Assembly (NCBI GenBank): GCA_035295745.1
Contig: DATGIL010000091.1
Span: forward strand, 15,902-79,901
Source: JAIQFL01 sp035295745
Lineage (GTDB): Bacteria > Acidobacteriota > Terriglobia > Bryobacterales > Bryobacteraceae
Length of the DNA stretch: 64,000 bases
Reading direction: 5' to 3'
This document shows positions 33,850 through 43,016 of this stretch, piece by piece; position 1 is the first letter of the stretch; the number at the start of each line of letters is the position of its first letter. A program made the position numbers and the translations under genes. A model generated the notes under the pieces. That model saw only the letters and a program-made list of their open reading frames with translations, ran no database searches and was not told the origin of the DNA.

Positions 33850-34143
33850 ATGACATCGATGATTACCTCCAATCAAGCCGCGACCGGAAGCGGCCAAACG
33901 TCCTCCGGCAGCAGTACCACCACCGCCACGCCGTCGGTTGACAAGAATATGTTCATGCAACTTCTGGTTGCGCAATTACAGAATCAGGACCCACTCAATC
34001 CTTCCGACGGAACTCAGTTCGTAACCCAGCTCGCGCAATTCCAGCAACTGGAGCAGTCCGTGAACTCAGGGCAGGACATAACGGCGATTCGCACCGACCT
34101 GGACCAACTGGTCTCGTCATCTAGTAGCGTCAAGCAGTCCTAA
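33850..34143 (+). CDS. flgD: Flagellar hook-capping protein FlgD, short form
   Basis: A 97-residue protein with the diagnostic FlgD N-terminal block: KNMFMQLLVAQLQNQDPLNP, then DGTQFVTQLAQFQQLEQSVN. The Ig-like and Tudor-like domains that make up the C-terminal half of the roughly 220-residue enteric protein are missing, and no frameshifted remainder is seen before flgE. AAGGAG lies 10 bases before the start. The short form may suffice for hook capping, or the missing part may be supplied by another protein. Confidence 0.88.
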   Translation: MTSMITSNQAATGSGQTSSGSSTTTATPSVDKNMFMQLLVAQLQNQDPLNPSDGTQFVTQLAQFQQLEQSVNSGQDITAIRTDLDQLVSSSSSVKQS

Positions 34144-34156
34144 TACGGAGGCACAC

Positions 34157-35431
34157 ATGTTTACTACGTCCTTTTCCACCGCTCTTTCGGCCCTAAATGC
34201 AACCTCCACGGCAATCGATGTGGTGGGCAACAACCTGGCAAATTTGAACACGCCCGGATTCAAAACCAGCGACGTGGAGTTTCGCGATCTGGTCACACAA
34301 TCACTCGGCGCGGGGCTCGGCGACACCCAGGTAGGATTCGGAACCGGCACGCCGTTGACGGTTCGCCAATTCACCCAGGGCTCGATCCAGCCCAGTACGG
34401 GCCTCCTGAATGCCGCCATTCAGGGTGACGGTTTCTTCGTCGTCCAGGATTCTTCGGGAAACACGAATTATACTCGCGCTGGGGATTTTCAGGTCGATAA
34501 GTCTGGTAATCTGCTCACCAGCAACAGCGAGTTTGTGCAGGGATGGACCACTATCGATTCGACGACCGGCAACGTCAACACCAACGGGCCGGTGAGCAAC
34601 ATCACCGTGCCGGTGGGGTCTGTGAAAGCGCCGATAGCGACGTCCAGCTTCACCGTCGACTTGAACTTGAATTCCGCAGCGGCGGCCGACTCCACCTCGG
34701 ACTTCACCACTCCGGTGACGGTGTACGACAGTTTAGGGAAATCGCACGTAATCACACTCGATTTTCAAAAAACCGGGACCAATACCTGGAGCTATCAGGC
34801 CTATGTTCCCGGCGATGAGATCGGCGGCGGAACGGCTGGCACGCCTTCGGCGATTTCCGGGGCAAGCGGCACCCTCACTTTCGGCAACGGCGATGGACTC
34901 TTAACCGACCCCGCCAATGGCAGTCCCATCCAGTTTTCGATTCCCGGGCTTACCGACGGCGCCAAAGATATGAATCTGAGCTGGAATCCCTATACCAGCG
35001 CCGGAGTCGGCCGGATCACCCAATTTGGGCAAGACTCGGCACCGTCGGCCAGTTCGCAGAACGGATCGCCGGCCGCACAGTTGAGCCATATCGGATTGGC
35101 AGATGGCGGTCAGATTCTGGCGCAGTACACGGACGGCACCGAAGTCGTTGTGGGCCAGGTCGCGCTGGCCTCCATCCCCAATCCCGACACTCTGGTGGCT
35201 GCGGGCAATAACAACTTCCAGGTGAGCGCCCGCACCGCTATACCGTCGGTCGGCCTGCCGGGGACGGGTGGCCGCGGAACCATCGCCGGCAGTTCCATCG
35301 AGGCATCCACGGTTGATATTGCGACCGAGTTTACCAATTTGATCGTCTATCAGCGGGGCTACGAGGCGAACTCCAAAGTCGTCACGACAGCCGACACTTT
35401 AAGCCAGGACACTATCAACTTAATCCGGTAA
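34157..35431 (+). CDS. flgE: Flagellar hook protein FlgE
   Basis: A 424-residue hook subunit. The N-terminal signature is FSTALSALNATSTAIDVVGN followed by NLANLNTPGFKTSDVEFRDL. The insert domain contains TSDFTTPVTVYDSLGKSHVI. The C-terminus carries EASTVDIATEFTNLIVYQRG and YEANSKVVTTADTLSQDTIN. The ribosome site GGAGG precedes the ATG. It polymerises outside the cell to join the rod to the filament. Confidence 0.95.
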   Translation: MFTTSFSTALSALNATSTAIDVVGNNLANLNTPGFKTSDVEFRDLVTQSLGAGLGDTQVGFGTGTPLTVRQFTQGSIQPSTGLLNAAIQGDGFFVVQDSSGNTNYTRAGDFQVDKSGNLLTSNSEFVQGWTTIDSTTGNVNTNGPVSNITVPVGSVKAPIATSSFTVDLNLNSAAAADSTSDFTTPVTVYDSLGKSHVITLDFQKTGTNTWSYQAYVPGDEIGGGTAGTPSAISGASGTLTFGNGDGLLTDPANGSPIQFSIPGLTDGAKDMNLSWNPYTSAGVGRITQFGQDSAPSASSQNGSPAAQLSHIGLADGGQILAQYTDGTEVVVGQVALASIPNPDTLVAAGNNNFQVSARTAIPSVGLPGTGGRGTIAGSSIEASTVDIATEFTNLIVYQRGYEANSKVVTTADTLSQDTINLIR

Positions 35432-35438
35432 GCTGCCG

Positions 35439-35684
35439 ATGACTCCTCAGGAAGAGATTGCACCGCTCGGTGATATTCCGGTCGAGATCGAGGTCGAACT
35501 CGACCGGCGCGAGATGACAACTCGCGAGGTGCTGCAGTTAGAAGAAGGCAGCATCATCAGCACGATGCGGTCCGCTGGCGAAAATATCGACATCTACATC
35601 GGCGGCGTGTTGTGCGGATCGGGCGAAATCGTGGTGGTCGAGAGCACGCTCGGCGTGCGGATCACCGACTTCCGTGACGATTGA
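35439..35684 (+). CDS. fliN: Flagellar switch protein FliN (SpoA domain)
   Basis: An 81-residue protein consisting of one SpoA domain: IPVEIEVELDRREMTTREVL, LEEGSIISTMRSAGENIDIY, then GEIVVVESTLGVRITDF. This is the C-ring subunit FliN at the minimum functional length. A second, longer SpoA protein is encoded at 43017; no FliM is in the window. It begins 7 bases after flgE. Confidence 0.88.
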   Translation: MTPQEEIAPLGDIPVEIEVELDRREMTTREVLQLEEGSIISTMRSAGENIDIYIGGVLCGSGEIVVVESTLGVRITDFRDD

Positions 35685-35695
35685 GGAGTTTCGGA

Positions 35696-35983
35696 ATGGA
35701 AATTTTCCAAGAACTGGCAGCGGTCGGCGGCGTGCTGATGCTGCTGCTCGCAACCCTGTGGTGGCTACGCCGCCGCGGCTACGCCGCCATCCTTCCTGTC
35801 AAGAAGAGCTCCGGGCGCAGGCTGGAATGCCTCGAGCGCCTGCCTCTCGGGCCCCAACACACACTTCATCTGGTCCGGATGGGCGACACCGCGCTGCTGC
35901 TAGCCTCCACGCCTGGCGGATGCGCACTGGTGGAGAGCCGTCCCATCCGTGAGATGGTAGGGCGATCCGAGGCCACCCAGTGA
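35696..35983 (+). CDS. fliO: Flagellar export protein FliO-like
   Basis: A 95-residue protein with one N-terminal membrane helix (AAVGGVLMLLLATLWWL) and a short cytosolic domain, ECLERLPLGPQHTLHLVRMG then DTALLLASTPGGCALV, which matches the FliO pattern. FliO helps assemble the FliP ring of the export gate. The ATG at 35696 has GAGGAG 7 bases upstream. Its stop overlaps the fliP GTG start by 4 bases. Confidence 0.82.
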   Translation: MEIFQELAAVGGVLMLLLATLWWLRRRGYAAILPVKKSSGRRLECLERLPLGPQHTLHLVRMGDTALLLASTPGGCALVESRPIREMVGRSEATQ

Positions 35984-36717
35984 GAATCGTGCGCATGCTC
36001 ATGGGGCTCTTCGCACCTTTTTGTCTGTTCGCGGGCGGCGGGGAACCTCTCTCCCTACTCGGCATATCGGCTGGAAAGGGCGGTTCTACGCTGAGCGTTC
36101 CGATGCAAATCGCCATCCTCATGACGCTCATGGCGCTGTTGCCGGCTGCCGTCATGTCGATTACGCCATTCTTGCGCATAACGGTGGTGCTGCACTTTCT
36201 GCGCCAGGCTCTGGGTACGCAATCCACCCCGTCGAATCAGGTGCTGGTCGGTCTGGCCCTCTTTCTATCGATCGTGATCATGCAACCAGTGGCTGCGGAG
36301 ATGTACCACCAGGGCTGGGAACCGCTGGAGGCCGGCAAAATCACGACCCAGCAGGCGATGGATCAGGCGGCACAGCCGCTACGCCATTTCCTGGTGCGCT
36401 TCGCTCGCGACAAGGACATTCGGCTGTTTCTCGAGATTTCTCACGCCCCCGCGCCTCACAATGCGGAAGACCTGGACCTGCAGGTGCTGATCCCGGCCTA
36501 CATCTTGTCGGAACTAAAGACCGGATTCCAGATCGGCGCGATCCTGTTTCTTCCGTTTCTGGTGATTGACCTGGTGGTGGCTTCGGTCACGTTGTCCGTC
36601 GGAATGGTGCAATTGCCGCCGGCGATGATATCGGCACCCTTCAAAATTCTGCTCTTTGTGCTGGTGGATGGCTGGAACCTGGTGGTCGGCTCGTTAATGA
36701 GGAGCTTCTATTCATGA
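35980..36717 (+). CDS. fliP: Flagellar export gate protein FliP
   Basis: A 245-residue membrane protein. Clear FliP motifs are MTLMALLPAAVMSITPFLRI, TVVLHFLRQALGTQSTPSNQ, VLVGLALFLSIVIM, and the C-terminal block FQIGAILFLPFLVIDLVVAS with LSVGMVQLPPAMISAPFKIL. It starts with GTG, overlapping the fliO stop. FliP, FliQ and FliR form the core export channel. Confidence 0.95.
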   Translation: MRIVRMLMGLFAPFCLFAGGGEPLSLLGISAGKGGSTLSVPMQIAILMTLMALLPAAVMSITPFLRITVVLHFLRQALGTQSTPSNQVLVGLALFLSIVIMQPVAAEMYHQGWEPLEAGKITTQQAMDQAAQPLRHFLVRFARDKDIRLFLEISHAPAPHNAEDLDLQVLIPAYILSELKTGFQIGAILFLPFLVIDLVVASVTLSVGMVQLPPAMISAPFKILLFVLVDGWNLVVGSLMRSFYS

Positions 36718-36983
36718 CCCCCGAAACAGTGGTACAGGTCATTCGGCAAACGCTGATGACGGCCTTCTGGCTCTCGGCGCCTTTGCTGGCCATCGGGTTT
36801 ATCGCGGGTATTGTCGTCAGCCTGGTGCAGATTGCGACGTCGATGCAGGACAACGCGTTCAGCACCATCCCGCGGCTGCTCGCCTTCCTGATTGGACTGT
36901 TGCTTCTGCTGCCCTGGATGCTGCAAAAGACCATGTCATATACCGCGAGTTTACTGGGAGATCTCGGCCGTTATGCCCGGTAG
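36714..36983 (+). CDS. fliQ: Flagellar export gate protein FliQ
   Basis: An 89-residue protein with two membrane helices. It starts with MTPETVVQVIRQTLMTAFWL and has VVSLVQIATSMQDNAFSTIP between the helices, the usual FliQ signature. ATGA overlap couples it to fliP, and its own end overlaps fliR by 11 bases. Confidence 0.94.
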   Translation: MTPETVVQVIRQTLMTAFWLSAPLLAIGFIAGIVVSLVQIATSMQDNAFSTIPRLLAFLIGLLLLLPWMLQKTMSYTASLLGDLGRYAR

Positions 36984-37746
36984 TTTGACGCTCTCCGTGG
37001 GCACGCTGTACGCCTTTCTGCTGGTCCTCGCACGGGTGGGAGGAGCGATCGTTTTCGTTCCACTGCCGGGCGTGAAGGCTGTGCCGGAACCGATGCGCGT
37101 CGCGTTCGTCCTGGCGTTTACCTTCGCCCTCTATGGCCGTTGGCCTGCAGTCGACGCTTCGAGCGTTACCGCGCTGCAAATCGTCACCTGGATCCTGTCA
37201 GAAGCGGCATTGGGCATCGCTATTGGAGTTTCGGTGGCCATTGTCCTCGAAACCTTCGCCTTGGCTGCGCAAATATTGGGCCAGCAGGCCGGCTACGGTT
37301 ATGCCTCCATGATCGACCCCAACACGGAAGCCGATTCCGGCATTCTGCTGGTGATGGCGCAACTGATGGGTGGGATGTTGTTTTTCGCCGTTGGACTGGA
37401 CCGCGAGATCCTGCGGTTGTTTGCCCTAAGCCTGGAGAAGGTTCCCGCTGGCGCATATCTGCCGGGCCCTCTTTCCGCCCAGAACCTCATCAAGCTGGGG
37501 TCCGGGCTCTTCTCTGTGGGAGTTCGCTTAGCTCTCCCGGTCGTCGCGTTGCTCGTGATGGTGGACGTCGCCCTGGCGCTCCTGGGGCGCCTCAATTCGC
37601 AACTGCAACTGATCCAGATGGCGTTTCCCGCGAAGATGCTGACGGCTCTCCTGATCCTGAGCTGGGTGGCCTCTCTTTTTCCGCGCGTCCTGATGGAATT
37701 TAGCGGACACGCCTGGGCCAGCGCGCGACAGCTCATGGCGAAATGA
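36973..37746 (+). CDS. fliR: Flagellar export gate protein FliR
   Basis: A 257-residue polytopic protein. LLVLARVGGAIVFVPLPGVK, EAALGIAIGVSVAIVLETFA, LAAQILGQQAGYGYASMIDP and VVALLVMVDVALALLGRLNS are FliR motifs. The ATG at 36973 lies within the end of fliQ. It completes the FliPQR core. Confidence 0.94.
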   Translation: MPGSLTLSVGTLYAFLLVLARVGGAIVFVPLPGVKAVPEPMRVAFVLAFTFALYGRWPAVDASSVTALQIVTWILSEAALGIAIGVSVAIVLETFALAAQILGQQAGYGYASMIDPNTEADSGILLVMAQLMGGMLFFAVGLDREILRLFALSLEKVPAGAYLPGPLSAQNLIKLGSGLFSVGVRLALPVVALLVMVDVALALLGRLNSQLQLIQMAFPAKMLTALLILSWVASLFPRVLMEFSGHAWASARQLMAK

Positions 37747-37766
37747 CGATGAGGCGATGAGGCGCG

Positions 37767-38831
37767 ATGGCGGACAAGTCCGGCAAAACAGAGGAACCGA
37801 CACAACACCGCCTCCAAAAGTCGCGGAAAGAGGGACAATACGCCTCCGCCAAGGACTTCGTAGCCGGACTGCAGTTCCTGGTGTTTCTCGGAATCGTGGC
37901 AGTGGGCGGCTCCCGGTGGTTTGCGCAACTGCGCTCGACCATACGCTGGCTCTTATCGCAGGCCTTTACCGGAGAACTGCACCCGGAGGACTTGTCCCAG
38001 GTCGCCTGGAAAGTCTGTTGGCAATTGGCGCTACCTCTCGCCCTCGGCGGCCTCGCAGTAGCGTTCGCGACCTTGGGGATCCGCCTGCTCACAACGCGAT
38101 TCGGCCTGAGCCTCAAGAAGCTGGCACCGGATCTGAAGCGCCTGAACCCCGCCTCCAAGCTCCGCGAACTGCCCCGGCAGAATCTGCCTGCGATGTTCCA
38201 GGCAATGATCATGCTGCCAATCTTCTTGTGGGCGGCGTATGTCATCGCCCGCGAGAAGCTGGAGTCTTTTCTGGCGCTACCGTTGCAAAGCGTGGAGAGC
38301 GGCTGCCGTTTGATTGCCGGGTCGATGATGGAGCTGTTTTGGAAGGCTGGGAGCGTCTTCCTGGTCATGGGTGCAGTGGACCTCTTCCGCCAGATGCGCC
38401 GCCACAAGCAGGATCTCCGCATGAGCAAGCAGGAGATCAAGGAAGAGATGAAGGAAATGGAAGGCAATCCGCAGATGAAGGCGAAGATCCGGCGTCTGCA
38501 ACGCGATCGCGCACGCAAGCAGATGATGAAGGAAGTCCCCACTGCTACCGCTGTGATCGTCAATCCCACGCATTTTGCGGTGGCCATCCGTTATCAGATG
38601 GAGAGTATGGCTGCGCCTCTGGTGGTGGCCAAGGGCAAGAACTATCTGGCGCTGCGGATTCGCCAGAAGGCCATCGAACACCAGGTTCCCATCATCGAGA
38701 ACCCGCCGCTGGCCCAGGCACTCTACAAAGCCGTGGATGTTGGGCAGGAGATCCCGCCGCACCTGTATCGTGCCGTCGCCGAGATCCTGGCATACATCTT
38801 CAAACTCATGAACGGGAGACTCCCAAGCTGA
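37767..38831 (+). CDS. flhB: Flagellar export switch protein FlhB
   Basis: A 354-residue protein with the start KSGKTEEPTQHRLQKSRKEG, four membrane helices to about residue 210, a charged linker (MSKQEIKEEMKEMEGNPQMK) and the cytosolic domain. The self-cleavage motif NPTH is intact at residues 266-269 (VIVNPTHFAVAIRY), so the switch from hook to filament export should work, together with the FliK-like protein. It lies 5 bases before flhA. Confidence 0.95.
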   Translation: MADKSGKTEEPTQHRLQKSRKEGQYASAKDFVAGLQFLVFLGIVAVGGSRWFAQLRSTIRWLLSQAFTGELHPEDLSQVAWKVCWQLALPLALGGLAVAFATLGIRLLTTRFGLSLKKLAPDLKRLNPASKLRELPRQNLPAMFQAMIMLPIFLWAAYVIAREKLESFLALPLQSVESGCRLIAGSMMELFWKAGSVFLVMGAVDLFRQMRRHKQDLRMSKQEIKEEMKEMEGNPQMKAKIRRLQRDRARKQMMKEVPTATAVIVNPTHFAVAIRYQMESMAAPLVVAKGKNYLALRIRQKAIEHQVPIIENPPLAQALYKAVDVGQEIPPHLYRAVAEILAYIFKLMNGRLPS

Positions 38832-38835
38832 GATC

Positions 38836-40977
38836 ATGACCCCTTCACACGCCATCGCGGCTCCGGGCCGGCGGGCCCCGGGGAGTGCGCCGGCCGGTTC
38901 TGCCGCCGGAGCCGCGCCGGGTTCCTTTTCCCGCTGGATACAAGCCCTGCCGCTCGGCATTCTGCGCGAGATGGCCGTGCCGCTGGCCGTCCTCGGCATC
39001 GTAATCGCGCTGATCACGCCGCTGCCGAGCTTCGTGCTGGATCTGCTGATCGTCACCGATATCCTGGTGTCCGTTACCGTGCTGATGGTCTCCCTGTATC
39101 TCGTGAGACCCGTCGAATTTACCTCGTTCCCCACTACTCTCCTGTTGCTGACGCTGTTCCGGCTGGCGCTGAACATCTCCTCTTCGCGTCTGATCCTGCT
39201 CGACGGAAACACCGGCACCTCCGCCGCCGGAGACGTGATCGGCGCCTTCGGCAGCTTCGTGGTGGGTGGCAACTACGTCATTGGCACGGTGATTTTCCTC
39301 GTGCTCATCGCCATTCAGTACGTGGTCATCAACCACGGTGCGGTGCGTATTTCCGAAGTCACCGCGCGCTTCACTCTGGATGCCTTGCCAGGCAAGCAGA
39401 TGTCGATCGATTCGGACCTGAATGCGGGCCTGATCGATGAAGCCGAGGCGAAGCGGCGGCGCAAGCAACTGGCTACCGAAGCCGAATTCTACGGCGCCAT
39501 GGACGGCGCTTCCCGTTTTACACAGCGCGATGCAATCGCCAGCATTCTGATCACGGCCATCAACATCGTGGCCGGGTTCCTGATTGGCGTGTTGCAGCAT
39601 GGCATGGATTTCCAGAAGGCGATCCAGACTTACACCGTTCTCACCATCGGCGACGGGCTGGTAACCGTAATTCCGGCGTTGATGATCTCCATATCGGGCG
39701 GCCTGATTGTTACCCGCGCCAGCTCCGAAGCGCGTCTGGGAGCGGAATTTCATCGCCAGATTTTGAGCAATTCGCAGCCGCTGTTGCTGGCGGCCGGTGT
39801 CCTGATGGTGTTGGCGGCGATTCCCTCGATGCCCAAACTGCCTTTCCTGCTGCTGGGAGGCGGCACCGGTTTCGCCGGGTGGAAGATGCGGCGGCGTGAG
39901 AACCTGAAGGCCGCCGCTCCCTCCGAACAGAGCAAGCCGGCTCCCGCAAAGGACAACGTTGAGTCTCTGATGCGGGTGGAACCTCTGGCCATCGAAGTCG
40001 GGCTGGGTCTGGTCGGCCTGGTGGAAGGAGCACAGGACTCACCGCTCCTGCGGCGCATTTCTACGATCCGCAAACAACTCGCGACCGATCTCGGGTATCT
40101 CCTGCCGCCGGTGCGCGTGACCGACAATCTCGGGTTGCACACGCGGGAATACGTCATTTCGTTGAAAGGTGTGGAAATCGCGCGTTACGAGCTTCCGCAA
40201 GGGTGCGAGCTCGCGATTCCCATGGGCCGGAATGAAGTCGCGCTGGAGGGTCAGGCAACCCGCGAGCCGGCGTTCGGCATGAGCGCGTTCTGGATTCCGG
40301 CGGAACGTGCCGAGCGGGCCCGGAATTCCGGATATACGGTGGTGGATGGGGTCAGCGTCCTCGGCACGCACTTGTCGGAGCTGATCCGGCGCTATGCGCA
40401 CGAACTGTTCTCCCGGCAGGACGCCAAACGCCTGCTGGATCGAGTGAGTGTAGAACACCCCAAAGTGGTCGAAGATCTCGTACCTAAGCTGCTATCGCTG
40501 GCTTCGGTGCAGAGGGTCCTGCAAAACCTGCTCCGCGAACGGGTTTCGATCCGCGACGCAGTGTCGATCCTGGAGGCGCTGGGAGAAGCCGCCACGGCGA
40601 CTCGCAATCCAGTTCTGCTGACGGAGTATGTACGGCAAGCCGTCCGGCGGACCGTAGTACGCCCGTACTTGAACCGGGCGGGTGATCTGGCGGCATGGTT
40701 CCTCTCGCCGGGAATCGAACAGGCCGTCGAGGGAGCGGTGGAACATGGAGAGCAGAACAGCCATTTGAACCTCCCGCCGCAGACGATCCGCGATATCCTG
40801 AATCGCATCTCGGGCCGCGTCGCCTCGCCCGAAACTCCCGTGGTGGCAATTACATCGGCAGGGGCGCGCTATTTCCTGCGGCAGATTGCCGAAGCCGCCG
40901 TACCAAACCTATTCTTCCTGGCGCACAACGAGATACCGCCCGGGTTGCGGGTGCACTCCCTGGGCAACATTCAATGA
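38836..40977 (+). CDS. flhA: Flagellar export protein FlhA
   Basis: A 713-residue FlhA. The membrane half has SLYLVRPVEFTSFPTTLLLL, TLFRLALNISSSRLILLD and the FHIPEP-type loop FTLDALPGKQMSIDSDLNAG followed by DGASRFTQRDAIASILIT. The cytosolic half begins near residue 370 (EVGLGLVGLVEGAQDSPLLR) and includes HLSELIRRYAHELFSRQDAK. It docks substrates and uses the proton gradient for export. The first 25 residues are Gly/Ala/Pro-rich and variable. Confidence 0.96.
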   Translation: MTPSHAIAAPGRRAPGSAPAGSAAGAAPGSFSRWIQALPLGILREMAVPLAVLGIVIALITPLPSFVLDLLIVTDILVSVTVLMVSLYLVRPVEFTSFPTTLLLLTLFRLALNISSSRLILLDGNTGTSAAGDVIGAFGSFVVGGNYVIGTVIFLVLIAIQYVVINHGAVRISEVTARFTLDALPGKQMSIDSDLNAGLIDEAEAKRRRKQLATEAEFYGAMDGASRFTQRDAIASILITAINIVAGFLIGVLQHGMDFQKAIQTYTVLTIGDGLVTVIPALMISISGGLIVTRASSEARLGAEFHRQILSNSQPLLLAAGVLMVLAAIPSMPKLPFLLLGGGTGFAGWKMRRRENLKAAAPSEQSKPAPAKDNVESLMRVEPLAIEVGLGLVGLVEGAQDSPLLRRISTIRKQLATDLGYLLPPVRVTDNLGLHTREYVISLKGVEIARYELPQGCELAIPMGRNEVALEGQATREPAFGMSAFWIPAERAERARNSGYTVVDGVSVLGTHLSELIRRYAHELFSRQDAKRLLDRVSVEHPKVVEDLVPKLLSLASVQRVLQNLLRERVSIRDAVSILEALGEAATATRNPVLLTEYVRQAVRRTVVRPYLNRAGDLAAWFLSPGIEQAVEGAVEHGEQNSHLNLPPQTIRDILNRISGRVASPETPVVAITSAGARYFLRQIAEAAVPNLFFLAHNEIPPGLRVHSLGNIQ

Positions 40978-41067
40978 AACCCCTCTACAGAAATCCGGTT
41001 TCTCTGACGATAGTTCATTCGTGAGCAAAGTGGTCAGCCCGCGATTGGGCGCCGGGAGGCGAATCCA

Positions 41068-42231
41068 GTGAAGATCAAGTCCTATTTTTCGCGAACCGTG
41101 GAAGACGCCATGGCAATGGCGAGCCAGGAACTAGGACCCGACGCGGTCTTGCTGAATAGCCGTAAAGCCCCTGCCGAAACCAGGCATCTCGGCGAATACG
41201 AGGTGGTCTTTGCAAATGGCCTTGCAAATGGCGAGGGTGCGACCGAGGCCATCGCAGGTGAAGCCAGTCCGATTGCTTCCTCGCGATCGCCGGGCGGCGA
41301 TCAGCTCTCCAAGGATGTGGCAGACCTCAAGCGGGATCTCGAAGGAATGCGGCGGACACTTTCCCGCTCGGTGCTTGCACCTGCCCAATGGGCAGGGGCG
41401 CCGCCAGATCTTTCCGACGCTTATGCTGTCCTGACGAACAGCGAGATTGGGCCGGAGCTAGCCCGCGAAATCGTTCAGGCGGCCGAAACGCGCGTCACGG
41501 GGGCGCGCGGAACGCAAAAACGAGCACAGCGTCTCGATAAGAATGCTTTTCAACGTGCTTTGGTAGAAGAAATCCAGTCGCGCTTCAAGGTGCAATCCTC
41601 TCTGGGAAGAGGAGAGCAACGCCCCAGAATCGTCGCAATGGTTGGGCCCACCGGTGCTGGAAAAACCACAACTCTGGTAAAGCTCGCGGTCACCTACGGA
41701 TTGGCGAGCCGATGCCCCGTGCTGGTGCTCTCGATGGACACCTACCGCGTAGCGGCCGCGGAACAACTACGGTGCTATGCAACCATTCTCGGCGTCGGTT
41801 TTCAGGTACTGCAGACCGTTACGGCGTTGGCGCAGGCCATCGAAGAGAACCGAGGCAAGGACCTGATCCTGATCGATACGCCGGGCTTTGGATTGGGAGA
41901 TATGGATGGGGCGAGCGATCTCGGCCGGTTCGTCTCGACGCGGCCAGATATCGATTCGCACCTGGTTCTTCCGGCCTCGATGAAGGCAGCCGATCTGTCT
42001 CGCATGGTGGACGCCTTCGAAATCTTCGGACCACAACGCCTGCTCTTTACCAAGCTCGATGAGACCAATTCGTTCGGTCCCATTTTCAATGAAGCGGCCC
42101 GTACGGGAAAGGCTCTGTCGTTTTTTTCCAACGGACAGCGCATTCCCGAAGACCTCGAGATTGCCAGGAGCGACCGGCTCATCGAAATGATCCTGGCGGG
42201 TTTCAGCGGGAAAGCCCGATCGGCTGCGTAA
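41068..42231 (+). CDS. flhF: SRP-type GTPase FlhF
   Basis: A 387-residue GTPase that sets flagellar position and number. The N-terminus MKIKSYFSRTVEDAMAMASQ is typical. The P-loop GPTGAGKTTTLVKLAV is at residues 193-208, followed by SMDTYRVAAAEQLRCYA, DLILIDTPGFGLGD and the TKLDETNSFGPIFN specificity motif. It starts with GTG, with GGGAGG upstream. Its usual regulator FlhG is not encoded after it; fliA follows after 25 bases. Confidence 0.93.
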   Translation: MKIKSYFSRTVEDAMAMASQELGPDAVLLNSRKAPAETRHLGEYEVVFANGLANGEGATEAIAGEASPIASSRSPGGDQLSKDVADLKRDLEGMRRTLSRSVLAPAQWAGAPPDLSDAYAVLTNSEIGPELAREIVQAAETRVTGARGTQKRAQRLDKNAFQRALVEEIQSRFKVQSSLGRGEQRPRIVAMVGPTGAGKTTTLVKLAVTYGLASRCPVLVLSMDTYRVAAAEQLRCYATILGVGFQVLQTVTALAQAIEENRGKDLILIDTPGFGLGDMDGASDLGRFVSTRPDIDSHLVLPASMKAADLSRMVDAFEIFGPQRLLFTKLDETNSFGPIFNEAARTGKALSFFSNGQRIPEDLEIARSDRLIEMILAGFSGKARSAA

Positions 42232-42256
42232 GCGGATTGCTGGATGGCGGAATCAT

Positions 42257-43012
42257 ATGTATTCCTATGCAGTGTCGGAAGTGATTACTGAAGACGAGCG
42301 CGAAAGGCTCATCCTGGAGCACCTGCCGCAGGTGCGCCTGATTGCCAGGCGCATCCAGGAACGTCTGCCGGAAAACATCAGCCTGGAAGACTTGGTCTCT
42401 ACCGGGGTTCTCGGATTGATCTCGGCTATCGATAACTTCGACCCGAGCCACAACGTAAAGCTGAAAACGTATGCGGAATACAAGATCCGTGGCGCCATTC
42501 TGGACAGTTTACGGGGGCTGGATTGGGCGCCGCGGCAGAAGCGCCGAAAAGCCAAGCAGATCGAAGCCGCGATTGCAGCCGCCGAGCAGAAACTTCAGCG
42601 CTCACCCACCGAGGAAGAGACCGCCGCTCAACTGGGGATTTTGATCGATGAGTACCATCAATGGCTGGTAGAAATACGTGGGTTGAACGTCGCCAGCCTT
42701 GAGTATGCGGGCAACGAGCAAGGCAAGGACCTGCTCCACTACATTCCGGACGAGCGCGAAAACCTCCCCTCCACTCTGCTGGAGAGGTCTGAGCTGGAAC
42801 GATTGCTGGCAGAGGGGATTGACCGCATCCCTCCTATCGAACGCACCGTACTTGCCCTCTATTATCACGAGGAACTGACCTTGCGCGAGATCGCGCAGAT
42901 TGTGAACCTGCATGAATCCCGCGTCTCGCAACTGAAAACGCAAGCGATTCTCAGGCTGCGCAGCCACCTGTCTGAACAATGGCCCGCACCGCGCGGCATG
43001 TTGACGGCATGA
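42257..43012 (+). CDS. fliA: Sigma-28 RNA polymerase sigma factor FliA
   Basis: A 251-residue sigma factor of the FliA/WhiG type. Region 2 reads SLEDLVSTGVLGLISAIDNF and YAEYKIRGAILDSLRGLDWA, followed by PRQKRRKAKQIEAA, the sigma-28 signature. Region 3 has QRSPTEEETAAQLG. Region 4 has LALYYHEELTLREIAQIVNL and HESRVSQLKTQAILRLRSHL. It would direct late flagellar genes, none of which is in this window. No anti-sigma FlgM is adjacent. Confidence 0.93.
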   Translation: MYSYAVSEVITEDERERLILEHLPQVRLIARRIQERLPENISLEDLVSTGVLGLISAIDNFDPSHNVKLKTYAEYKIRGAILDSLRGLDWAPRQKRRKAKQIEAAIAAAEQKLQRSPTEEETAAQLGILIDEYHQWLVEIRGLNVASLEYAGNEQGKDLLHYIPDERENLPSTLLERSELERLLAEGIDRIPPIERTVLALYYHEELTLREIAQIVNLHESRVSQLKTQAILRLRSHLSEQWPAPRGMLTA

Positions 43013-43016
43013 CTAT

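Noticed and set aside
38845..39753. A 302-codon frame antisense to flhA
   Set aside because: It has very biased composition (Gln, His, Asp), as expected from the antisense of a membrane protein gene, and no ribosome site.
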